Source: an uncultured Prevotellaceae bacterium (lineage in GTDB: Bacteria; Bacteroidota; Bacteroidia; Bacteroidales; Bacteroidaceae). From it: DNA of 64,000 nt. The DNA lies in contig CASGAM010000026.1 of NCBI GenBank assembly GCA_949299545.1, forward strand, positions 62,001 through 126,000. Reading direction: 5' to 3'. The position numbers were made by a program, and so were the translations under genes. Shown piece after piece: positions 49,601-56,700 of the stretch; position 1 is the stretch's first letter; every line of letters starts with the position of its first letter. The notes beneath the pieces were generated by a model. It worked only from the letters and a program-made list of their open reading frames with translations, searched no databases and was not told the origin of the DNA.

Positions 49601-49667
49601 TCATGGACAGGGGAAACATTAATAAGACTGGCAATAGGGCTTCCCGGCAGATGTGTAGTAGTTTCAT
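46611..49667 (-). CDS. CotH-family secreted protein with sorting-type C-terminus
   Basis: 1018 residues from the ATG at 49667 (MKLLHICREALL), with a signal peptide. After a short alpha-helical repeat region (INKAESYL...LNAAKALQPDAP) there are beta modules, including one that looks like a lectin/carbohydrate-binding domain (about 95-280). The CotH core is at about 560-880: ASFFGLRDDNNWILDGLSID, RMRNRVVTDLWNHM, GIYCMTEKMDRKQMKL and FGIWDLDSTCGRRWD. CotH proteins include atypical kinases that phosphorylate spore-coat proteins; activity here is unknown. The last 75 residues (IELYTVAGTLV...GFYIVNGRKALVR) look like a T9SS-type A sorting domain. Single gene with a consensus promoter. Confidence 0.85.
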   Translation of the reverse strand: MKLLHICREALLPVLLMFPLSMIAATNPTSSQLIMQTESENPSETNALQSAINKAESYLSHSENADRSALQDALNAAKALQPDAPQTEQDDALTALEQAIRNYVLEAEPTDGIAFDITFLIQNADLTTSAEGWSETPTIDYNEAEIFNRTFNLCQTLKNMRNGIYRLNVTGFHRNGNYEPGIEDEGNAGCAIYGNNMKQPLLTLYYDEAARQFSQTGGYANNMYEANQIFEKGFYASNEVVFEQSEDGDMVIGLQNTNNRSANWTCFKNFTLEYLGKNTGGRYIGMFRIASPTLANGAWAPGALIGENTPVFHSDKLPKGKAGYWILREEGKKQFSLRNAENGLYMTWDGQYVTEEYTRRYVDLTETLHNDSSLWTIAVQDDGTCVVRNVHQPDHLFDLRSPSHVVGTYSRTEAAAANQVFTFYTATMETVTNFSGKSFRNIVKDLTFNGRVPAYGKSDETYLLPLPEENFDAQSATIKIDFTLAEGYKALLINDRQLESGENFTFDKLSGQIYSLKVEYYDGDITEAKLAFTALPVVQFYGSFNDDYSAASIRVTEPDVTGADTLIQAKIRWRGASTRYRMKKQYAVKLYDNNGKSKDASFFGLRDDNNWILDGLSIDKARMRNRVVTDLWNHMATKPYYFEDEPEAKTGTRGHFVEAFLNDEYVGIYCMTEKMDRKQMKLKKIDDETPDAPIRGELWKSSDWSYSVFMGHNPDNNEYPMTPPPSFSNTSETWDGYEVKHPDLEDGEPVDWQDLYDAVNFVATSSDEEFKAQVAEYFDIPVLIDYYILMETILSADNHGKNMYFGIYNRKKNKKITFGIWDLDSTCGRRWDSSEIDPSQDYTEYITANEHGDYNLFRRMKMLNADAFNDRVKSRYTELRGKALHTDSIVKRFTDYKDLFELSGATVREENRWSDTDAGTLNFNDEMTYLRNWFTKRMAFVDNQLLITNIKTAQATDDLKVYGTDRAIIIECSAPTHIELYTVAGTLVNASDVQAGVTRLTGLDKGFYIVNGRKALVR

Positions 49668-49697
49668 GATATAGATTAGGTTAAAGTTGCAAAAAAA

Positions 49698-49729
49698 CAA
49701 ATTTATGAAATAAATGTATATAATACAAA
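49698..49729 (-). promoter_or_regulatory. Promoter of the cotH-like gene
   Basis: Minus strand TTTG (49729-49726), 20 bases, TAAATTTG (49705-49698), full consensus match 31 bases before the ATG. Confidence 0.75.
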
Positions 49730-50230
49730 TATGCGGATATGAATTTCTTTGATGTCAAACACGACTATTAAGGACATTTACTGAATAGAGAGTTTTGACA
49801 TGCCGTTTAGTATAAAAAATGCGTAATAAAGGATTGCTCAATTGTGTAAACACTGGGTATCCTCTATTTTTAACGAAGGATTTTAATTGTCTTATTATTT
49901 CCCCGCCATCTCAAGCCGGTCTCATCTTGCTGATGATATAATTTGCAGTTATACAGCGTGTTGTAAATTTCTGCTTTTGTTGAGAACGCCCTTTATTTAC
50001 ACCCCGGAACTGCGAGCGGTCGCAACAAAATTTTCTACCTGTCGCTTCTGCAAGGCGACCGCACGCAGCAAAAGCTGCGACCGCTTGCTTTTCGGGACAT
50101 TGGCGCAAGTGTTTCCGGAATAGGGGAAACATCCGACTATGGTGGGTAGAAAAGGTACAGGACAAAATAACCGGTTGAAAAAAGATAGGGCTTTTTGCTT
50201 CTCTTTTATATATACTTTAACTTTATAGAT
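49730..50230. other. Gene-free stretch between cotH-like gene and rplS
   Basis: 500 bases, no supported gene. Contains palindromic repeat copy C. Short open frames on both strands overlap the repeat and are not accepted. Confidence 0.6.
50003..50096 (-). repeat. Palindromic intergenic repeat, copy C (94 bp)
   Basis: Reverse complement of this segment matches copy B (31898-31991) over the full 94 bp at about 90% by eye. Terminal inverted repeats CCCGGAACTGCGAGCGGTCGC and CCCGAAAAGCAAGCGGTCGC face each other. The middle is shared with copy A. Confidence 0.9.
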
Positions 50231-50265
50231 AAAAAAAGAGACATCTCCGTGTGGAAAATGTCTCT
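50231..50265 (-). terminator. Terminator of rplS
   Basis: Minus strand AGAGACAT / ATGTCTCT stem followed by T7. Confidence 0.9.
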
Positions 50266-50291
50266 TCTTTATTTTTTCACTGATTATAAAC

Positions 50292-50654
50292 TTATTGAGC
50301 TGAAGCTGTACGTTTTTCAGCGATGCGTGCTTTCTTACCGGTGAGTTTACGCAAGTAATACAACTTGGCACGGCGAACTTTACCGATTTTGTTTACTGTG
50401 ATGCTGTCAATATTCGGACTTTCAAGTGGGAAAATACGTTCCACACCGATGGTTCCTGACATTTTACGAACTGTGAAACGTTTCTTTTCACCGTGGCCTG
50501 ATATTTTGATGACCACTCCGCGGTACTGCTGAATACGTTCCTTGTTACCTTCGACGATTTTGTATGCTACGGTAATGGTATCACCGGCTTTGAATTTCGG
50601 ATGTTCTTTACCTGTAGCAAATGCTTCTTCTGCAATTTTAATTAAATCTGCCAT
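50292..50654 (-). CDS. rplS: 50S ribosomal protein L19
   Basis: 120 residues from the ATG at 50654 ([12 protein letters not shown]). L19 forms subunit bridges B6/B8. The core [32 protein letters not shown] and [19 protein letters not shown] are conserved. In many bacteria it follows trmD; here it is a single-gene unit with its own promoter and terminator. A structured leader lies upstream. Confidence 0.97.
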   Translation of the reverse strand: MADLIKIAEEAFATGKEHPKFKAGDTITVAYKIVEGNKERIQQYRGVVIKISGHGEKKRFTVRKMSGTIGVERIFPLESPNIDSITVNKIGKVRRAKLYYLRKLTGKKARIAEKRTASAQ

Positions 50655-50685
50655 TTTTTTTATAATTAAATTGTTGGTCGTCCCG

Positions 50686-50728
50686 GCACAACATAACAGG
50701 GAACTCTGCATCCTGCCAGCGATTGTGC
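50686..50728 (-). promoter_or_regulatory. Structured leader of rplS
   Basis: Between the promoter and the gene, the minus strand folds by GCACAA / TTGTGC (6 bp) around CAGG / CCTG and GCATCC / GGATGC options. Could be an L19 autoregulatory leader. Low confidence. Confidence 0.35.
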
Positions 50729-50740
50729 GGAAAGCGGATG

Positions 50741-50772
50741 CAAAGAAACGAATAATATGTCAAAAAAACAAT
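50741..50772 (-). promoter_or_regulatory. Promoter of rplS
   Basis: ATTG, 20 bases, TTTCTTTG on the minus strand: one mismatch at each box. The transcript leader would be about 80 bases. Confidence 0.55.
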
Positions 50773-50797
50773 TATTTCCTTGTTTTTTTATTAATAA

Positions 50798-50829
50798 GTT
50801 GTTCATTTTTTGCCTTTTTGCTAATTTTG
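50798..50829 (+). promoter_or_regulatory. Promoter of the split 5'-nucleotidase operon
   Basis: GTTG, 20 bases, TAATTTTG (50822-50829). The first ATG is only 15 bases further on, which favours one of the later start codons. Confidence 0.6.
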
Positions 50830-50844
50830 ATTCGTATTTGAACA

Positions 50845-51612
50845 ATGATAGGTATGACTTGTAGAAAGATGTTGTATGCTGTTGCTACAGTGTTGTTGTT
50901 TTGTGTGGAAGGGTGGGCGCAGCGTTATGAAATTGGGCAGGTAGACGCCCGGCGTTATGAATTGACATCGGCGTGGGATGTATTCCCTGATTCTGCAGCC
51001 TTACGGGTATTGGCGCCTTATTCACGGGCGGTGGACAGTATCATGTCGCCGGTTTTGGGTGAATGTGAGGACGAAATGTGGGTGGCGCGTCCGGAGAGTC
51101 CGTTGTCTAATTTTCTTGCCGATGTGTTGCTTGATGCATCTGCTAGGGTCGGGAAGAAGGCGGATATAGGATTGTGTAATATAGGTGGAATCAGAAGTGC
51201 ATTGCCTAAAGGTGTCATTACTTATGGAAATGTGCTGGATGTTTGCCCTTTCGAGAGTAAAATGTGTATTCTGTCATTGACAGGCAAGACGCTGATGGAG
51301 CTGTTTTCGCAGATTGCTCATTCGGGTGGTGAGGGGCTGAGCCGTGGAGTGAAAATGGGGTTTACTTCCGACGGGCGGCTTATTGATGTGACGCTTGGGG
51401 GCGAGCCGGTCGATTCCAATGCCATTTATGTGGTTGCCACATTGGATTATCTTGCAGAGGGAAATGACGGCTTGACAGCCTTGCGCGATTGCTTGTTTAT
51501 GCGTGAAACACCGTTTGTTGTCCGCGATCTGTTGTCTGAATCCATTTTGCGGACTCGCTCGGAAGGTAAAAAAGTTTCGGCCCGAGTGGAAGGGCGCGCA
51601 TTGAAACAATGA
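50845..51612 (+). CDS. 5'-nucleotidase C-terminal-domain protein (stand-alone)
   Basis: 255 residues from 50845; ATGs at 50854 and 50869 are also in frame, and the last gives the neatest signal peptide (MLYAVATVLLFCVEGWAQ). The protein is a single 5_nucleotid_C domain: SPLSNFLADVLLDASARV, ADIGLCNIGGIRSALPKGVITYG, and YLAEGNDGLTALRD. In UshA-type enzymes this domain binds the nucleotide base and follows the metal domain in the same chain. Here it is a separate gene in front of the metal domain gene, with 7 bases between them. The two chains probably form one periplasmic 5'-nucleotidase. Confidence 0.9.
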   Translation: MIGMTCRKMLYAVATVLLFCVEGWAQRYEIGQVDARRYELTSAWDVFPDSAALRVLAPYSRAVDSIMSPVLGECEDEMWVARPESPLSNFLADVLLDASARVGKKADIGLCNIGGIRSALPKGVITYGNVLDVCPFESKMCILSLTGKTLMELFSQIAHSGGEGLSRGVKMGFTSDGRLIDVTLGGEPVDSNAIYVVATLDYLAEGNDGLTALRDCLFMRETPFVVRDLLSESILRTRSEGKKVSARVEGRALKQ

Positions 51613-51619
51613 TAAAGAC

Positions 51620-52477
51620 ATGAGTATGATTAAGATTCGCAATATCCTTTCCTTATTATTATTGATTGGCATTTCTTTGACGGCAGATGCCGGAGATTTG
51701 GTGATAGTGCATACCAATGACACGCATAGCAGGATTATGTCGGTGGGTAAGTTGCAGACGGACTCAATCCAGGCCGGCAAGGGCGGTTTCGTGCGCAGGA
51801 GTGCGCTTATCAAAAGTCTCCGTAAAGAATATCCCGGACTGTTGTTGTTTGACTCAGGTGATTTCTCGCAAGGGTCTGCATACTATAGCCTGTATAAGGG
51901 TGAAGTTGAAGTCAGGCTGATGTCCGAGATGGGATACGATGCGGTGGCCATTGGCAATCATGAGTTTGACTGCGGTTTGGAAAACATGAAACGGATATTT
52001 GAGATGGCATCATTCCCGGTTGTATGTGCAAACTATGATTTTACGGGGACGGTGCTTGAAGGGATTGTCAAGCCTTATGTCGTATTGGAACGAGGCGGGT
52101 TGAGAATCGGAGTGTTCGGTCTTTCACCTCGACTTGAAGGCTATACGTCCGGGAGCAATTTTGCGGGTGTCGTTTATGAAGATCCGGTTTCGGCCGCCAA
52201 CCGTGTGGCAAGTCTGCTGAAAGAACAGGAAAAGTGCGACCTGGTGATTTGCCTGTCTCATTTAGGGTGGGATATTGAAGGCACTGACGACACCGAACTG
52301 ATACCGGCGACGCATCACATCAATGTTGTCCTTGGAGGGCATTCGCATACTTTGTTTGACGCTCCTGTCGTTTTAAAGGATGCTGACGGGCGGAATGTGG
52401 TTTGCAACCAGATGGGAGTAAATGGGATTAATGTCGGGATGTTACGGCTGGAACTGCGGCAGGTACAAGTGCCGTAA
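51620..52477 (+). CDS. 5'-nucleotidase metallophosphatase-domain protein (stand-alone)
   Basis: 285 residues with a signal peptide ending near ADAG. All five metallophosphoesterase motifs are present: IVHTNDTHSR, DSGDFSQG, IGNHEFD, SHLGWD and GGHSHTLF, so a dinuclear metal site should form. The protein ends after the metal domain; the nucleotide-binding C-terminal domain is encoded by the gene just upstream. A role in releasing phosphate from nucleotides in the periplasm is inferred. ATGAGTATG gives two starts (51620, 51626). Confidence 0.9.
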   Translation: MSMIKIRNILSLLLLIGISLTADAGDLVIVHTNDTHSRIMSVGKLQTDSIQAGKGGFVRRSALIKSLRKEYPGLLLFDSGDFSQGSAYYSLYKGEVEVRLMSEMGYDAVAIGNHEFDCGLENMKRIFEMASFPVVCANYDFTGTVLEGIVKPYVVLERGGLRIGVFGLSPRLEGYTSGSNFAGVVYEDPVSAANRVASLLKEQEKCDLVICLSHLGWDIEGTDDTELIPATHHINVVLGGHSHTLFDAPVVLKDADGRNVVCNQMGVNGINVGMLRLELRQVQVP

Positions 52478-52504
52478 GTATAAGGGTACGGTTTGTATGG
52501 GGCA

Positions 52505-53215
52505 CTATTCAAAATAAAGTGTCAGCGTAATCATCTTGGATGAGGCGCTGTTTAATGATTCTGTGAATTTCATGAGATTCCGGTCGGTGAGGTCTGGCCG
52601 GTTTTTTTGTAATATGTCCAGCAAGCCAAAGCTGAATTTCAGTTCCGGTATCAATTTGAAGAACGGCAGGTAAATGTCGCACCCCATACCTATTTCTATA
52701 TGGCAGTCGAACGGTTTCATGAGCAAGGCTTTTTGTTTTTTGGTCGTGAGGTCCACCATCGGCGCGACACCGGCGATGACGTAAGGTCGGTAATTGTTGA
52801 AACGCGGGCCGGCGATTTTTAAGTCTACCGGAACTGATATATAGACAGACTTCAGGTTTTGCGTGGAATCCCTTCCGGTGGTTTGTTCGTGGAATGTTAC
52901 TTGTTTCTGACCGAAGTGCATGGTCGGGGTGATGCGCAGCGCGAAGTAAGTGTTCAGGCGCATTTCCCCGAGAACACCCACGCTGAAGCCCGGCCCGTAG
53001 TTGCTGACGTCGGCGTACCACTGTTCCTTGCTTGTCGGGTCGATGAAGCCATTGTTTTCCAGCTCAAGGTCTTGCATGTGCAGCCCGATGAAGAATCCGT
53101 AATGAAATCTTCGCTGGTCGATGTAGGGGCGGTTTTGCAGCTTGCGTTCCTGTGCGGCGGCCAAGGCTGTGTATGCCAATAAATATATGATAGCAAGAAA
53201 GCGTATTCTTTTCAT
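52505..53215 (-). CDS. PorT-like outer-membrane beta-barrel protein
   Basis: 236 residues, signal peptide ending TALAAAQ. The start RRFHYGFFIGLHMQDLELEN, the Gly-rich YGPGFSVGVLGEMRLNTYFALR and VYISVPVDLKIAG blocks and the C-terminal aromatic LTLYFE fit an eight-stranded barrel of the PorT family. PorT is part of the type IX secretion machinery in Porphyromonas, but homologues exist in species without a full system, so a role in secretion is only suggested. Convergent with the split nucleotidase genes and divergent from the ferredoxin. Confidence 0.78.
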   Translation of the reverse strand: MKRIRFLAIIYLLAYTALAAAQERKLQNRPYIDQRRFHYGFFIGLHMQDLELENNGFIDPTSKEQWYADVSNYGPGFSVGVLGEMRLNTYFALRITPTMHFGQKQVTFHEQTTGRDSTQNLKSVYISVPVDLKIAGPRFNNYRPYVIAGVAPMVDLTTKKQKALLMKPFDCHIEIGMGCDIYLPFFKLIPELKFSFGLLDILQKNRPDLTDRNLMKFTESLNSASSKMITLTLYFE

Positions 53216-53289
53216 AATTCATGAACTCCGTTATTTTAAAACGTAAATGTTTTGCGCTTATTGTCCGGCATAAGTTATTTATGATGCCA

Positions 53290-53307
53290 ATCACTAAAAA
53301 TAGTGAT
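53290..53307. promoter_or_regulatory. Palindrome between divergent porT-like and ferredoxin genes
   Basis: ATCACTA-AAAA-TAGTGAT, a perfect 7-4-7 inverted repeat just upstream of the ferredoxin -33 box. Possible operator; binding protein unknown. Confidence 0.4.
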
Positions 53308-53313
53308 TAATAT

Positions 53314-53344
53314 TTTGGAGAAAGACAATTAAATACTAACTTTG
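53314..53344 (+). promoter_or_regulatory. Consensus promoter of the ferredoxin gene
   Basis: TTTG (53314-53317), 19 bases, TAACTTTG (53337-53344): a perfect match at both boxes, suggesting strong expression. Confidence 0.85.
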
Positions 53345-53394
53345 CGGTACGAATGAATCGTAAATGATTAATATTAACTGTTAAATTTAGAAAA

Positions 53395-53559
53395 ATGGCT
53401 TACGTAATTAGTGACGATTGTGTAGCTTGCGGAACTTGTATCGACGAATGTCCTGTAGGCGCAATTTCAGAAGGTGATAAGTATGTGATCGACCCTGAGG
53501 CATGTACTGAATGCGGTACTTGTGCTGATGTTTGTCCTTCATCTGCTATCTCTCTTTAA
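53395..53559 (+). CDS. 2[4Fe-4S] ferredoxin
   Basis: 54 residues: two clusters with CVACGTCIDECP (Cys9, 12, 15, 19) and CTECGTCADVCP (Cys37, 40, 43, 47), the classic clostridial-type arrangement with internal two-fold symmetry. It carries low-potential electrons for enzymes such as pyruvate:ferredoxin oxidoreductase, hydrogenase or Rnf in this anaerobic lineage. It is a single-gene unit with a perfect promoter and a strong terminator. It is the shortest gene found in this half of the window. Confidence 0.96.
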   Translation: MAYVISDDCVACGTCIDECPVGAISEGDKYVIDPEACTECGTCADVCPSSAISL

Positions 53560-53588
53560 GAAGCACAATCAAAAAAATGACAATTATG

Positions 53589-53620
53589 GATGCGGCCCCA
53601 CATGGGTCGCATCTTTTTTT
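53589..53620 (+). terminator. Terminator of the ferredoxin gene
   Basis: Stem GATGCGGCCC / GGGTCGCATC (one G-T pair), five-base loop, then T7. Confidence 0.9.
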
Positions 53621-53771
53621 GTTTTATCCGGGCCGTATTGTCTTTTTTATTCCTTTTTGTTTGGTTGTCTTGTTGACAGAGAATACGGTTTTAAGTAAAT
53701 ATAACTTGATATTTTACTGACTTTGCGTCAAAAAATTCTATCTTTCCACATTAATTGTAAACTAATCGGAT

Positions 53772-56700
53772 ATGAAAATCTTTAGGACAATCGCATTTCT
53801 GTTTGTAATGGTCTTTATGGCGTGTCCTGCGCTCATGGCTGACAGCTATGAAAAATTGTGGAAACAGGCAAAGGAATTGAACGAAAAGAACCTGACGAGG
53901 TCGGCTTATGACGTGGCTTTGAAAATTTATGAGAAAGCTGTAGCCGACAACGAAAAAGGACAGATGCTGGCTTCATTGCTATACAGTTATTCTTTGCAGC
54001 AAATTATTGTTCCCGACAGTTTTTGTGTTAACGTGCCGAAGATAGAACGTCTTAAAGAAAATGCCGATGACCCGGTCTTTCAGGCGGTATGTGCATCCGT
54101 GCTGGCTTATCTTTATGCCGATAAGACTCATAATGTCTCAAATATGAGTACCGGACGCAAGGCGCACCCGGACAGCTTGCGGGAATGGTCAAGGGAGCAA
54201 TACAGAGAAGCTGTCCTCGAGAATGCCAGCCTTTCGATGGCGCATCCCGAATTGTTGCGACAAACGAAGGCGGCCGATTATCTGCCATTAGTCGTGGAAG
54301 GCAAAGATGCAGACTTGTTTAACGGGGATTTGTTGAATGTGATACTCCGACAGGCCATCTCAAGTGTCAATGTTTGGATATGGGACGGTTTGGAGCGACA
54401 ATTACAGGAGTGGTACGGTTCTGCACTTGATATTTACCGGCAGGCCGGTATGCGTGAGGCGGAACTGATGTTGATGCTTGACTCCGTCGATGCCGTTTCT
54501 TCCGAAGATTCTTATGCAAGATGGTTGGTTGATGAAAGTTCCCTGACGCTGAAAGAACGTGAACGCCGCGTGTTGGAATCGCCGCGTTGCCGGGCTTATT
54601 TCTATCTGCTTTCCCGGTTCAGTGACTTGCCGCAAAGCGTGAAGGTTTATGAGCAGATGCTCCGTTTGACGGATGTGACGCAGGGGCGTAAGATGAAGTG
54701 GGCGCAAGAAGCTTGTGCCCGCTATGCTTCATCGCCCTATCTTCTTCAGATAAGGAATTGGATGGCTGACGCCGTATCACCGAAAATTACGTGGACTTTA
54801 CAACAACAACGGCTTTTCTATCCTTCGCGAAAGGTAGCGGCTGCCTTACAGCACCGTAACGTGCCCTCAGCGGAAATTATCTGGTATGAGCTGCCGGAAG
54901 ATGTGGACGTGGACGCCGTGGAAGATATGGACAGGGCGCAGGCGTTGAGTTATTTCAAAAAGAAGGGGCGGCGCGTGAAGTCACAATATTTGACGTGGCC
55001 GTCAGCGCCTGATTATGAGCTGGTGGATGATACCGTTTATATTGAAACTCCGGACATTGGTTATTATGGGGTCGTGATGATTCCTGCGGGAGTGACGAAA
55101 ACAGAAGACATGCTGTATTCTACGGTCGCTGTTTCGAGACTTAAATTAGTGGCAGGGGCACACTCCTTTGGAGATTTGTATTACAGGGTTGTTGATGCTG
55201 AGAGTGGACGGCCGGTAGAAGGTGCCCATTTACAACTGTTTGTTTACGACAAAGGTGTGAAAAAATATATTGGGCATCATACGGCAGATCGTATGGGAAC
55301 CGTGCATGTCTCGATGAAAGATGGCATGAAGGAAACGAACAACCGGTGTTATGCCACAGTGACTGATGGGGAGAAAGACCGGTATCTGACGCCTTTGTCC
55401 GTTTGGATACCTGCCCAGCAAAAAGAAGTCGCCGATTATGAAGAAACGCGGCTGTACACCGATCGGGCAATTTACCGGCCGGGACAGACGGTTTATGTGG
55501 GGGGCATACTCAGCCGCCGTACCGGAGATTCAGATTGTGCCATTGCTGACAGAACAGTAACGTTGCGGCTGTTGGATGCCAATGGGAAGGTAGTGACTGA
55601 AAGACAAGCCGTAACAGATGAGATGGGAACACTCAACCAGTCGTTTGTTATTCCTGCATCCGGCCTTCCGGGGTTTTATTCCGTGCGAACCGGGAACAAT
55701 GCCGGTGCTGTCAGTTTCAGGGTAGATAATTATCGGCGTCCGACTTTTGAACTGGTTGTAGATGCGGTGGAAAAGACATATTCATTGGGCGATACCGTTG
55801 TGCTGACAGGTTCTGTAAAGACTTATACCGGCGTTCCTGTAAAACAGGCGCGCATTACGGCCGAGGGGACTTTGCGCGCTTGGTGGCGAATGGTGCCGGA
55901 CGAATATACGGCGATGCGGCTTGATACCGTGTTTACTGACGAAGCCGGCCGTTTCTCACTGCCGGTTGTGATGCCGGATTTGGGTGCGGAGCGTATGCCG
56001 TTGGGATTGTATTATAGGTGTAATGTCAATGCTACGGATCAGGCCGGAGAGACTCATGATGCGGTTTGTATCGTGCCGTTAGGCAAGCAGCGCATGACAG
56101 TGAATATCGATGCGCCGACGATGTGGGAGCGCCATTCAGGCAATACGTTTACGACGACTGTGCAGGTCGATGGCGGCACATTCCGGAAAGATGCCGTGAC
56201 GCTGAGATACAGTCTTTACCGGATATTGGCTCCCAAGACAAGCATGCCGGTTTATAAGGATGAGGCCATTAAGGAGGGGCAGCCTGTTTCGCTCAAAGTT
56301 CCCGACGATCTGACCTCTGGAAAATATGAGTTGCGCGTCTGTGCCATCTCGGACGGGGATACGGCTTTTGCCGTCCATCCTTTTGTTTATTTCGATTTGA
56401 ACGCCGCCAAGCCTGTCAGTGATACGGCTTTCTGGTATTATTCCACGGGCGATACTTTACGTGGCGACCGGCCGTTGAAAGTCCAGGTCGGCAGCAGTAT
56501 GGATACGGTTTTTCTGTATTACATGCTTTTTACCAAGGATAGGGTGTTGCAAGATACCATGTACTGTTTTTCCGATTCATTGCTGACCTTTAACTTTGAA
56601 CCTCAGGAAGCATATGGGGACGGGGCGATGGCTTGTTTCATGTTTGTAAAGGACGATTGTCTTTATCAGCGGAACCAGCCGTTGGTGGTGGAGCAGCCCG

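Noticed and set aside
49887-50165. Open frames on both strands over repeat copy C
   Set aside because: Same reason; both strands being open over a palindrome is expected by chance.
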